NCBI GenBank assembly: GCA_047495785.1
Contig: JBLDXI010000019.1
Coordinates: 186,001 to 250,000, forward strand
Length of the DNA: 64,000 nt
Source of the DNA: Lepidodermella squamata
Lineage: Eukaryota; Gastrotricha
Direction of reading: 5' to 3'
Shown: positions 14,601 to 27,856 of the stretch, piece after piece
Layout of the letters: each line of letters opens with the position of its first letter
Position numbering within the stretch: the first letter of the stretch is position 1
Translations under genes and position numbers: made by a program
Notes under the pieces: model-generated
The model's database searches: none
Seen by the model: the letters and a program-made list of their open reading frames with translations, nothing else
What the model was told of the DNA's origin: nothing

Positions 14601-17600
14601 GTCCTTTCGTACTTTATCGGTATGTGGCGTCCGGATGGAAATGACTGGAAACTGTACGATGGTTGGACCAACTATGCTCCGACTTTTACTAACTACGTCG
14701 GCGGAACTCCTCCAGCTATCAACATGGGCGATAACTGCGTAGTCATGGCTGGGTCGACTGGACTGCAGCGAGCGGTCGCTTGTTCGGACATGAATCCTTA
14801 CATCTGCGAGAAACCGATCTACGGCGGGAAGGCGACGAAATACACTGTTCGAACGGCATCACGGCGATACGTTGCCCCGTACAAGGCCGATCCAACTTGC
14901 GCGCTAGGTTGGCTTCTGAATACACTGACCTCGACTTGCTTCAAGCTGATCACTATCGGCCCTAAATCATGGGCAAATGCTGAAAATGACTGCTTTACTC
15001 GCTTTGGCGCACATCTGGCTTCTGTCAACACCGCTGACGATCAAAAGTTCTTCACAGCAAACGTTACAGCGTTAGTATCACTTTTTAAACAGTTTGAACA
15101 ATTTATAATTGGGATTTCATTTTTTGAAAATTAGGTCAGCTGGTAGCGATGTTTGGATCGGTCTATCCGAGGTCGGAACTGCTAACAATTGGCTATGGCG
15201 GGACAATAGCGATACAGCGAATGGCGCTAAACCTTGGGCAGCTAATCAACCTATTTCAAATCAGCTCGGCTTCGTATTCTACCAGGCTAACACTCAGTTT
15301 TGGTACGAAGGAGTTGGGACTGAACTGAAATCCTACGCCTGCTCAAAGCCGGCTCTCAACGGCATTGACTCGTGGGCTGGCACTTGCCCATCAGGTTACA
15401 CAGAGTTCAGCGGCCGGTGTTTCAAATTTGCGGCTACAAGTCTTAGCCAAACTGCTGCTAGTACGAACTGCATGAACGAAGGTGGCGGCCTAGTCACCAT
15501 ACGATCTGACGAAGATTTCGCATTTGTCCGCGCTATGGTACCACCAACTGTGTAAGTTATCGAATTCGATTTGATGGTGTATATAAACAGTTTATTTTTT
15601 CAGTAACCAAGTTTATACTGGTCTGCAATACCTGACGAGTAAGACTTGGAACTGGACGAATGACGTGAGGGACTACAACCCGGGTTACGTCCACGCCGCA
15701 ATGTGGGCTCCGAATAAACCAGCAGCTTCAACCGGTTGCGCCGTCCTGTCACGACCTGATAAACTATTCGCAATTCCTGTAGCTTGTACCACGACAGCTC
15801 CTTATATCTGCGAACAACCTGCTGCAGTTTGCCCGCCACAGTGGAGCATCTGGGCCGGGGCGTGCTACCGCGTTTTCAACACTCCACTACACGTTCAGCC
15901 CGGGACGGACTACGACACTTCGAAAATGGCGTGTCAAATCGAAGACTCTCTTCCGGTTTCACCTGTGAACCAAGCCGAGCTTCAGTATGTTATCAACCTA
16001 TCCGGTGCTGGCAAGCGATTCGCTTTCGGACACAGACGACTGGCGACCTCAGCTGGTTTCATCGATATGTGGGGCAGGCCGAGTGTTTTCAAAGGACAAA
16101 GTAGCCCGCCTACTTCTGGGGCCTCCTATGCCTTCTACACTGGCAGTGGTACAAGTATCAGCTACACATCAGATCTATGGCCCGAAACCACGGTTTGCCA
16201 AAGTCCAAGTAATTTTTAAACATTGCTCGTTCGTCGTTGTTCTATTCATTTTTTAAATTTCCAGCTAAGCTCACACCAGATATTTGCATGAGGCAGTGCT
16301 CTGCGTTGACTGACTTCAAATGCAACACCTTCCAATACGACGGTCAATCGTGCACGTTCATGAGCCATGTTGCCTCAGATGAATGGTTTGGTCTTCGTGA
16401 AAGCAATGGAACCATTGATACTTACTCGGTATGATCCAAGTTTTTATGGTGAAATTTACCCATTTTGTTATCTGTAAGGTTCGGCGTGATTTGTGTGTCG
16501 ATAATGTGATGAGTGAGATGAGAATGGCGTACAGTGTTCAGGGTGGGTTGACCTATGACTTCCGTGATAATGTAACCATGGATTCGCCGAGCGGGTTCAT
16601 CCCAACTGACGATGCCGATTATCTGAGTGTCGAGTTCTACAACTTGATTTGGTTATCCGCCATCAAGATTGCGAAACGCGCCGATGCTAATGAATACATC
16701 AAAACTTTCATTGTCTCCTACACCTTCGACAGCAGTGTTTGGTATAACTATCAAAGCTCGCCTGGGGTTGATGTCATCTTCCAGGGAAATACCGTAGATG
16801 ATCTGGTTATCTCAATCAGCTTTGACCGGCCAATTCTCATGAAGGCCGTAACCATCATCCCTAAAACATGGCAAAATAAAGCAAGCTTCAGGATGGATGT
16901 CGTCGGATGCCATGGTTTGTTTTAAATTTATTTGCACGCTTGATAATGTCTCCCCGAAAAAATTAGCTGCGATGTTCGTGGATTACGGTGACTACGTCTA
17001 TCCAGCTTCTGGAACCTATGCAGTCCAAGCTACAGGCTACAGCCCGAGAAACAATGTGACAGCTAGAAGCGTCGATACTGCCGTTCAAACTCGGCTTAAC
17101 AGTGTTGCGATCCCGAAGCTTCCTTCTCTAGGTTTCGGCGAAGTGGCCATTATCCCTTTCACCTACACCGAGGCGGCTGCGTTCTGTTGGCCTAAACCTA
17201 ATGTCACCTTCAACGGAACAATGCTTCGTAACGCATCAGTTATCGTTTCCAAGAAGACTGGTCAAAGTAAGGCTATTAGAAATTCACAAAATCAGATTCA
17301 ATAGCTCAATTTTCCAGTGTATGTCGGCTTGGCTGAGTATGGCCGTGTCGGCAGCTATCCCGCTCGACTTTCATTGGACAACTTGCTGTCTGACCCTGTA
17401 GAAACTAATACTGTTCTTTGGGTCGACTATCCGGTTCAGAACTTGCGAATTTCGACCAATGCATCTGAAATGAGAGGCGTGTTACCGAATCAAACAGTTG
17501 CAGTTTCCGTGACATTGGTAAGTTTATCGGATTATTTCGATTAGGATTCATTGATGCTTTTATTTAGTCAAACTGCACGCGTTGTAATATCTCAATATCT

Positions 17601-20600
17601 TACGGTGCGGCCGATGCGAGTCCAACATCGTATTTTAACTCGGTTAGTCTTTGTTAACAGAGTCAAACAGTGGCAATGCATTTAATGTTGTCTACAGTAC
17701 GATATAATTGTCGGGGATACTCCGCTTGCTGATGTTCCCGCGGTAGTGTAAGTTGTTCTGGAAGTGAGCAAATATAGATCTTAAAGCTCTTGGTCGTTTT
17801 TGCAGTTTTCCGAGTGTAGGAGGCTACTTCATTACCGCAACAGGCACCAACTACCTGCCATATGTGAAGACCTTCGTCTATGATATCTACGTTCAGAATC
17901 CACCATGCAAAAAATGCTTTAGCTACGGCGTTTCCCCACCCACAGCTTTGCCATACTACGGCTCAGCATCAGTCCTGTTCAGCTTCTACTTCACGGGACC
18001 TGTCTCCCAATGGCCGAGCAATGCTTCGATGTACGTTGACTTCATGGATGGAACCAATGCCACCATGGCATTCGACAACTCCAAGATTCCGTAATTAACC
18101 GTCTGAGTGAAGTAGATCTAGTAATAAAGAAAATATTCTTCATTTAGACCTGCATCTAAGACTCCAAGCGTTACTAACCTGCTTGTCGGAACTATTTCAC
18201 ATGCCTACAAGCAGTGGGGCACCTACACGGCTTTCATGCAAGTTTTCAATCGAGTTGGAGCCGTTAATGGCAGCGCTACTGCTGTGATCGATGAAGATAT
18301 TCTTGGGATCGTCATCAGCGCGGATAAGTACTTCATCGTGCCTGGTCAAAGTGTGACATTCAACGTAACTTGGATCTGGGGTACTCGCTTCGACTGGCAA
18401 ATTGTTATCCCCTACCCTGATGGCACTATCAAACGATCACCTTCATTCAACTGGACTGTCAATACATGGACTTGGACTGCAGAATCAGTCGGGGGTTATT
18501 ACCCAGCTGTTAGCGGAACGAGTAACGTAACTAAAGGCAGATCAAGCATTATAGCTCAGCCTGTTGCTGTTCAATACCCTGTTGATCCGTTGAGTTATAA
18601 GTTGACTGTCACTCCTGAGAAGAATAAGCTTGAATTCACGGGGCCTGATGACAACATTGGTCATGCGGATACTTACTTCATCCTTTGGCAAAACAGCGCT
18701 CTCACTCCTCCAACAGATCCAAGCTACATGGTCTATGTAAGATCTGTCTTAAGAATATTATCAGAACAACCATTTTAAAATTTTCAGTACGGAGACGATA
18801 CTAAGAACGACAATGATTTGAAGCTAGTCTGTGATCCAAATATCGCGAGTATTGTAGATGGTTTGAGATTTTTACGTTGAATTATCCGCAGCTAAAGTAA
18901 ATCTCCAGGTCCGTGGTTCGCTTGCTTGAAATTCTCGCATTCGTATGCGGCTGCTCTGCGTTTCGAGCCCTCAGTGCAAATCTTCAATCTTGCTAGCCGG
19001 GGCACTTTCAGCGCCGCTTTTACAGTATACGTCTCAATCTACAACCTGCGAATTGCAGTTCAATACGCTGAAAATGAGACAAATGCTAATTGGGTTTCCG
19101 GATTCCCTCGAATTGATCCGGCTAAAGGACCGCTGTCTTACTCACAGTTGTTTTTCCCGGTCGGCAAGCCTCTTCGAATCATCGGCCAGGCTAAGTTGGG
19201 CGAGGGTCATCGTTACTGCTTCTCAACTAACATCGAAGGTCCTTTGAACGATTGCAACGGGGCGTGGTCTCCAACTCCAAATTTCGTGGTCAAAAAATTC
19301 GAGTATGGTGATTTTTGCTTTTAACCCATTATCTACTTGTGTTTCGGCTTAGTTACGACACGCCTTGTGGCGCCCGCATGGAGGAGCAGACCGGCCAACA
19401 TTGTGGTATGGAACTGAAAGTCGTCACGTCCTCGCCCATCGAGACGGCAACAGCCACGCTAACTGTATTCTTGCAACACACTGCTGTGAATCTGAGAATG
19501 ACTGAATACGGCCCAGAAACGGAGAACAAAACCTTCCCGCTTTTCGTCGAATTCGACAGATTTGGGACCGACTCTTGGTGAGAAATAAACAACATTTCAA
19601 GGAGTGATATTTCTATCGTTTTTCTCAGCATTGAGCTGGATTATGGTTCAGACTACATGGAGACTGGCTACACTCGAGTTCAGTTGTATGGTTCGGAATA
19701 TATGTGCCAGAACTTTGTAAGTGCCTGAATAGTATCTTTCGCGATGACTTTAACATTATGTAAATGTAATTGCATTAGTATAACCAAGATACCATGAAGT
19801 CACTGAAACCAATTTCCGGCGCCCTCATCGCTGCTAAAAAGATCCCAGTGCCTCCAATCTACTATAAAAAGGGGCTTTACCCTGTAAAAGTCCGTGTCCG
19901 CAATTTCATCGAATCGCAAGACTGGCAAACTAACAGGAACTTGCAAGTCACAGTTACTGTCACAAAAGGACCTTGCACCTATCCAAGGCTCTACGTGACG
20001 ACTGAGATGACGCAGAGTTTCAAGAAGGACGACCTTACTATACCGGCTCAGGTGTTCTTCAACTGCACATCATCGACACAAGTCAATTTGAACTGGACCA
20101 TGCTTTACCGACCGACAGCTACTGCAGCTTGGGCCGATGTAACTAAACGCTATCTGTCTCTCGACACGAGGATTCAATACTTTGATGGCGTGGTTGGCAT
20201 GACATCGCCGTTCGACAAAAGTTTGACTTTCCTTGGCACGACCTTACCTTACGGCTTTTACAAGTTCATTATGGATGGTGAGAAATTGTTGCAAATAGTT
20301 TGCTATGATTCATATAAATATTTTTCAAGCTAATATGCCTGAGGAAATCGGTCTGAACAACACCTTATCGTACACCGTTGAAGTTATCAAGTCGGACTTG
20401 GTTGTCGGAATACTCCCACCAGGTGGACGCCAAGATTTGGTCTTCAGACAACCTGCCAAGCTGAATGCCTATACTAAGGCTTACGATCCAGACATCGGTG
20501 ACGAAAAAGGGTCGAAAGATGGCATCAAAGTGTACTACTTCTGCAAGCGAGATTGTGACGGTAGCTGGCCAACCTTCACATCGTTCCAGCAGGTTCAAGA

Positions 20601-23600
20601 TTTCATCAATAATCCAAACACTTTCGAAAGCAAATATCCGGACTTTAAATGGGGCAAATGCACGACTACCGATCCGGATTTGTTGAGAGACAGCTACGAC
20701 GTCAATGGTTGCTTTGCTGGCGCACTTCACAAATACCGGCCAAATGAAGATCCTGCTCCTTCATGGGGATTTCCATCTCTCAATCCTACGAGTTTCACTC
20801 GAAAGATTCCGAAGAATTTGTGTGGAGAAAACGCTACAGGCGACTGCACTATTGAGCTGTCAAATCTCTCGCAGAAGGATTTCACTTTAACCATAGACAC
20901 GAGTTATCAATTTGAGAACCAGACTTACAATTTGCTGGCGATTGTCACTAAGGACGACCGATTCAAGACCGTTCGGCAGGCATACCGTTTAGAACGTGGC
21001 GCTGCTCCTCAAGTTTTGGTTCAGACCGTGTCGAACTGCGTCTATCCTCACAAGGACGTTTTCAAATTCAATCCAACATCAAGAGGATCTTTCCATGGAT
21101 TGGTCGGGGATCGCATCATCGGGCGTACTTACTACTTCAATTGGCAGTTAATCAAAGTCCCGAAAAATCGAACGATAAACGATTTGATGGAAAATCTGGA
21201 CGACTCTGTCAAGCTCTATGCCATGCCTTATCCAACCAAACCAAATGATAAAACACTCAGCTGGGTGAATAAAACCAGCACTGGTCGAACGGTCGATGAT
21301 CTCTCGTTCAACTCTGACGCTTTCGGATCGTCCGAGTACGGAAATTACTACATCGTTTACGTCGCGGTGACAAGAGCTGGCAATCCCCGTCAAGGAATTT
21401 CTTCTCAGCCATTCTACATCAATACCCCGCCTAACATTGTGAACGTAACTTGCGCCTCGAATTTTGCCCAGGGCTACGCAATGAATACAGTCTTCACGTT
21501 CCTATGCAAGGGTTTCCAGTCAATCAATGGACCCCTGACCAAATTCGTCTTCTCTATGCAAGCTTGCAGCTACTGCCCATTTGTAGTGCTCACCCCAACC
21601 CTGGGCGCGCCAAGCTTGATGTCTGGTATCAAGCTACCACCTGGTGTTCCTGAAGAGAACTACATGGTTACTATTTTCATCGATGCGATCGATGCCTTCG
21701 ATTCGTTATCTCGAGCTAAATTTCAGATCAGAGTGCAGCCTAAGACTAATCTGACTGAATGCATGGATAAAGCTGCAGGATATGGTCGATCCATCTCTCT
21801 GTACAAGCCTGAAGACGTTTGTCAAAACATGTATTCCTTCGCTGGAATCTTGAATGAAGTTGTATTGGACCCGATTTACAAACCAAACGCCACGGCATAC
21901 GCTTTGATGGATAAAGACCAAAAGTTGGCGGAAGATAAGAAAGTCAACACTGACACTGATCGGTATATGAAGGAGCTCCAGATCCTCAAAAACATTCGCT
22001 GGAACATGACTCAATGGCTGGTCGACGCAGTTACGACAAAAACAGGTATCAAACGCGACGGGAATTCAGTCAAAGTATGTTGCAGTGCTACGGCGAATGC
22101 GATGAGTGTCGCTGAACAATGTTCGGAGAATCGAACAGCTTCGAATGCTTTGGCTGTTACTGATAAATTGACTGACATTTTGCGAGATCTGTCCAGACTT
22201 TCGACTCGAGATGTCGATCAAATTGAAGCAGCTACTTCTGCTTGCATCGGGGCTGTTGGCAAGGTTTCTGAATCATTGGAAGATAACCTCAGTAAAATCA
22301 AAGAAAAGGCTAAGATACAACAGGATAAGTTGAAAGCCCTTGGGCTTGACAGGGATGATGATAAGAAACGGAAGAAACGAGATGCCGACGAAGCTGATCC
22401 ATACGGAACCATGGAACATGCTCAGAAGCGGACGGCGTGGTTCAACTCAGTCAATGATAAGCTCGACACAATAGTTATGGGTGGAAAAGTCATCGCAGAA
22501 GCTTCATCGACTGTTTGCAGTCTGGGAGCAGCTTCTAATTTGCAGCGCAGATTTATCGGCGCCCTGAATAATGCCGTAATTCCAACAGGAAGTCCCGATG
22601 ACTGTGGCTCTTTCCACATTACGGATGCATATGAAATGCTGAAGGAGGCAGATCCAATGTATGGACAACCTGGTTCTGAAAAAGATCGGAAATCGCGCCT
22701 CGAATTTGTTGATGTGCAGCTTAAATCGAACCAGGCGTCCGGAAATCCTTACAAATACGATAACAGCTCCGATGATCTGAACAGCGCTGTTCAAGGATTG
22801 ATTTTCCTCAACTCATCAGGCTACGAAATTCCTGTCCATGACCTTCCGTTCGAGCTTGAAGTCATTGTCGAATCGAAGAATCCTTCGTCACCTGAGGATT
22901 CAGCTTTGAAGACTTTGAGTGCTCCGTCACCTCGAGCAATGAAGTCCATGCTCATGAATGCATCATCTCTGTCAGCTATGTTCATCTCGGTCGAGCGGTG
23001 GAATCTCCCGAATGTTTGTAACATGACGGGAATTTCGCAGAACGAAGTTGGTCTGAACATGACATGCACTGGTGGTAATTACACGACTCTGTTGTATGAC
23101 TTCCAAAACGTAACCATCCCATCTCTCAACATCACCGACGAGGAAGTTGTTTTCTTTGTCTACGGCAAATTCAACGAAACTCCAACTGAGTTCAACTACG
23201 ACCTATCGTGTACCTTGCCTCTATATTCATTCGAAGAGGATTACAAAGAAGCGACTGGGTTGGATTGGCCAAGTGACGAAATGCCAGTTGAGGGGACGAC
23301 GCCGACTGTTTACAATGTGACCTCGCCCAGGCCGCAAACAACTACGGCGGGTTTCTACACTACAACAATGCGACCTACGACTACAACTGCAGCTCCGATT
23401 ACGACGACAACTCAAGCGCCAACTACAACAACTCCGTCAACTAAGAATGCGCCGAGCTGCTCTAGCCTTCAGTATGTTAATGTCACGTGTTGCAATGGAA
23501 GTGTCGCCATTGACGGGTCATGCCGGGGCAAATACATTTTCCCAACAACCCCTGCCCCAACTGTTGTACCAGTTGCTCAAAAGGTGAAGAAAAACTGTAC

Positions 23601-26600
23601 TGTTCCATCTAAGCCAGATCGAAACACCTGTTTCTTCGACCATCGTGTTGTAAATATCACCGATGGGTCGAGGTTGATCAAATTCGGTGTAAGAGCAGTA
23701 CCAAGATCACAAGTTCGGGCATACTTGAACAAGTTAGTAAGTGAAAAGGGGAAAAACTTGTCGCCAACAGACGCATTTAACATGACATCAGCATCACTCG
23801 TGGCCAACTTTTCTGTCCGGGTTGGATACAAGTACGCCAGTTTCCAGTCAAGCTGCAAATTTTTCAACAAAACCACCCAGCAGTGGTCCAGCTATGGTTG
23901 CAGAGTTGGTCGCCTGAGCACTCCCGGCGGAAATCCTAGCCTGACTCAGTGTTTCTGTAACCACTTGACCAGTTTCTCATCCGGGTTCGACGTACCCATG
24001 AATACCTTCGACCCGAAAGACTCAGCTTTCTCGAAACTCGATCAAAATCCGATTTGCTTCGCATTTGGCATTTGCATAGTTTGCCTCTACTTCACTGTCC
24101 TTATCTGGGCAAGGAAACGAGACCGAGAGGATGAAATGAAGTGGGGAACAACTCCGTTGGCCGATAATGACCCAAGAGACAAGTACGCATATGAATTGAC
24201 TGTATGGACAGGAACTCGAGCTGGAGCTGGAACAACGGCCAGGGTTTCATTCATGCTTCGAGGTGATGAGGGAGAAACGCCAGTTCACATGCTTGAAGAT
24301 GAGGAAAGACAGGTCTTGCAACGCGGGAGCATCGACTCTTTCCTACTTCTGACCCCAAGATCACTCGGCCGTCTGGTGCAACTTCGAATCTGGCACGATA
24401 ACTCTGGCAGAAAACCGAACTGGTACTTCTCGCGAATGCAAGTCCATGATCTGCAGAGAAACCGCCAGTTCTATTTCTTGAACGACCGCTGGCTCGCGAT
24501 CGACGAGGATGACGGCATGATCGAACGCATTGTCAACGTTGCTGGGAAGAAAGAACTCACCGCTTTTGAGCATTTGTTCATCACGGGCACTCAGCGTAAA
24601 TTGACTGATGGCCATATTTGGATTTCAGTCTTCTCTCGGCCTCCCCTGTCGAAATTCACCCGCTGCCAGCGTGTCACCTGCTGCCTCACCATCCTCTACT
24701 GCACCATGTTGGCAAATATCATGTTTTTCGGAATAGATAGAGACCAACCTGGAGCCGTAAAAGTTGAACTGGGACCTATAAGTCTAACGTTAACCAAAGT
24801 GTTCATCAGTGTCGTCTCGGCTCTCGTAGTCATGCCTATGAATTTGCTGATCGCCCAGCTATTCCGACTGAGTCGGCATAAGCCAACGAAAAATGAAATG
24901 AAAATGGAAGCCCTGCGTGCTAAGGCAGCTAAATTCGCTTTAGAAGAACAGAAAGCAGCTCTTGCAGCTGGAAAATCTGCTGCGCCACGTAAATTTACAA
25001 ACAATTTCCTTACAAAATGAATCCACTCAATTTTATTCCCATAGATCAAGTTGGAGTCACGACTGTCTCTGAAGACGTTGTGGAGAAGGGCGGGAAGCTT
25101 TCAAAGAAAGAACTGAAAAAGGCCGAGAAGTTGAAGAAGCAGCAGAAGAAACAGAAGAAGCCGTTCAAGTTACCATGGTGGTGCATCATCGTTGCGTACT
25201 GCCTCGCAGCTGCCACAGTTGGTGTTTGCTTCTGGGCTATTGTCGAATACGGTGGTGCCATGGGACCAGAGAAAGCCCAGCAATGGGTTGCTGCGATGGC
25301 TCTGTCTCTCGTGACCGACATTCTCTTCATGCAACCATTGAAAATCATCGGCCTTGCTATGTTCTACGCCCTGATCATCAAGAGCCCGACGAAGGATGAA
25401 GACATCGCCGAAAAAGCTGCCTTGAAGGATGACGAAGTTTTCGTACATCAAGCTCCGACTGAAAAGGAGATGGTGGAGAGAAGGAAGATGAAGGGTGAAG
25501 ACAAGCGGGACTATGTCTTCTTGCCGCCAGATCCTGAAGAGCTGAAACTTGCGAGAGAAGTCCGTCTCAAAGAGAAGCAGATGTGGAAGATCATGCGAGA
25601 AATCGCCTTCTACGTCATGTTCCTCTACCTGTTGATGATGGTCTCATTCGCAACTCAGGATGATTGGTCGATGGTTCTACAGAAGCAAATGCGGAGCGTT
25701 TACTTTGACGGGTCATTGGCTTCAGCACCTTACAATGAGTCTGACCCGGATGCTGTGAAAGCTTACAGGCCTGATCTTGACCCGCATGAGGAGGCTTTCA
25801 TGAACATTGCGGACGCTCCGAACGTTTACACGTATCTTGAAAGAACTTTGATTCCATCTCTACTCGACGGGTCATGGTACAACGGCGATTTCGACCAGGC
25901 GTCTGATATTTTCACCAATGACCAGAATACTTACCTGGTCGGGTCTGTGCGGATCCGGCAGGTTCGAACCAGGTCTGATGCTTGCCGCATCCCGATGAAA
26001 GCTCGCGGCTTCTACACCGAGAAATGCAAGTCGGCCTACTCCATTTTGGACGAAGAAAATCGCAACTTCACCGCTGGCTGGGAACTGGCACCCGTTAGCA
26101 ATAAGACCCGGGACAAGAGCGGGAAATTCATAACTGAGGGTGATCCGAATGGCTTCGCTTACCGCTCTGTAATTGACGATAGAGGCTTCCCTGCAACTGG
26201 TATTTTGACTACTTACAACGGTGGTGGCTACATTGTTAACCTTGGGCGAGATATCGCGGGGGCTCTGGCTAAGATTGAGTTCCTGAAAGCTAGCAGGTGG
26301 ATCGACGCCCAAACCAGGGCTATTTTCATTGAATTCAACGTGTACTGCCCCAACCGAAACATCTGGGCTATCTCACAGACCATCGTCGAATTCTTCGAGG
26401 GAGGTTCAGCCATTCTGTATCCCTACTTCTACGTGACAAAAGTCGACGGCTACTTCGGTCCATTCGCTTTGGTACTTCTTGGATTCGAAATTGTCACGTT
26501 CATCATTGTGGTCGTTCTTTTCGTCCGAGAAGTCAAACTTGCGTTGAAGTACAAGAAAGCCTATTGGATGGATGGTTGGGCTGTACTTGAGTTCACCCAT

Positions 26601-27425
26601 TTACTGTCGTGTATCATCATGGGGGTCATGTTTATCCTACGTTGGGGAATGTCGCGAGTTTTCATCGGCCAGAAGTACAAGAAGCAATCGAAAGAGAACT
26701 ACTTGAACTTCACGCTCTTCGTCACCTACGACATGTTGGTTCAGGTCTTCATGGGTTTCGTTCTTTTCGTCGCTTTCCTGAGAATGATTCGTCTGCTAAG
26801 ATTCAACCGCCGCCTCGTTCTCATGATTGATACTCTGGCGCATGTCAAGGGGATGATGCTGTCATTCTTTGTCGTTTTCTTCGTTGCCTATCTAGCATTT
26901 GCGCAAATGGGCTACATAGCTTTCGGCACGAAGAACGCTGGCTATTCGACCTTCATCACCGCTCTTGAGTCACTCTTCGGTATGATCCTCGGCGCTTACG
27001 ACTACGACGGCCTGAAATCAGCGAATCGTTTCGTCGGCCCGCTGTTCTTCATGATGTACACGCTATCCATCAACATCTTCTTGGTCAATGGCTTCGTCGC
27101 TATTCTTATGGTCTCGTACGAAGAAGTTCGAAACGACGCGGCTCGTCTCGGTAACGACCACGAAATCATGCAGTTCATCATGCAGAAGTTCAAGGCGATG
27201 ATCGGCCTGGCACAGGCTCGACCCACCTCACTGTCGATTGATAAACGCTTCGCCTACATCGATGCTGCTCTGCATGAGGATGAGGTTGATAAGTTCACGT
27301 CTCGCATGGATGAATTGATGACAAAACTGGACAAGCATCTCGAGAAGACTAAGACGCAGTTCTCAACCATGTTCGACCAACAATTCCTGTCACGCCAAGC
27401 GCGCGAGATTTACATTACGGACTAA
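5618..27425 (+). CDS. Giant polycystin-1-like protein with modular lectin/LamG ectodomain
   Basis: I infer 31 exons ending at 5725, 5914, 6165, 7136, 7370, 7792, 10805, 12417, 13120, 13384, 13751, 14061, 14356, 15070, 15551, 16208, 16428, 16914, 17266, 17517, 17642, 17747, 18090, 18736, 18848, 19302, 19577, 19716, 20277, 24988 and 27425. Introns are 45-64 nt and the coding sum is 20,199 nt (6,732 residues, all phases agree). Domain order: signal peptide; C-type lectin (24-147); two LamG-like; a third LamG-like; kringle (880-969); two more LamG-like; WSC (1461-1552); two C-type lectins (1569-1840); discoidin (1850-2000); PKD repeat; five C-type lectins; PAN-like; second discoidin; PKD/REJ-like region. 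Then come the GPS with CNHLTSF (about 5560-5607), TM1, PLAT (5671-5790), further membrane segments and the polycystin channel core with pore helix (to about 6628). Expected to be a plasma or ciliary membrane receptor/channel subunit, cleaved at the GPS. One possible frame break near 14110 is listed separately. Confidence 0.9.
14062..14113 (+). other. Possible intron or frameshift inside a C-type lectin domain
   Basis: The lectin frame reads to YQWIGL at 14093-14110 and then shifts by one base into the frame that continues as GSGGPTDRGPW. Either a single base is extra here, or positions 14062-14113 are a 52-nt intron (gtaatt to aattag) whose removal restores the frame. The intron has the usual size and correct phase. 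Removing it, however, deletes the WIGL motif that is a hallmark of the lectin fold. The sequence alone cannot decide. Confidence 0.6.
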
Positions 27426-27856
27426 ATTTCACATGACAAAAAGTAGATAAAGACTTTTCCTGTTATGACGCGTAATCAAGCCATTTTTTTCGACGTGACT
27501 TAACGTCTATTGTGATATCATCGACGCTTAATGAATCGCTGGCAATCAAACGTGCGTTTTGTTTTCAAAATTGTGTCAAAAATACAGGTTTCAGCTATCC
27601 GGAAATCGTCGTCGTATAGTTTGCTTGGAGAACGGACAATGTTAACGAGACATTGCCTTCGTCTCCATCAAGCTCGCCTCGCTTTTCGCCTGCAGTGTAG
27701 TCGATCAATATTAGGAAATAGGTCAACAAAGCGCCGAATAGCTGGAAAATTCGAGACAAATCTCAGGGTGATGAATTTCATTAAAATTAAATTACCGCCA
27801 TAATGCTTTCATTTCGCAGGTGTAAAATGTCGAGAAAGGTAAGGGAGATAGGCTCA
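27426..27856. other. Short intergenic region between convergent genes
   Basis: This is the 3' flank of the polycystin-like gene (plus) and of the receptor gene on the minus strand. I see no further gene. The short open frame at 27531-27803 has no recognisable features. Confidence 0.5.

Noticed and set aside
25017-27425. Open frame with the channel core as a separate polycystin-2-like gene
   Set aside because: A 56-nt intron (24989-25044) joins it in phase to the PLAT-containing exon, and the overlap of stop and ATG falls inside that intron.
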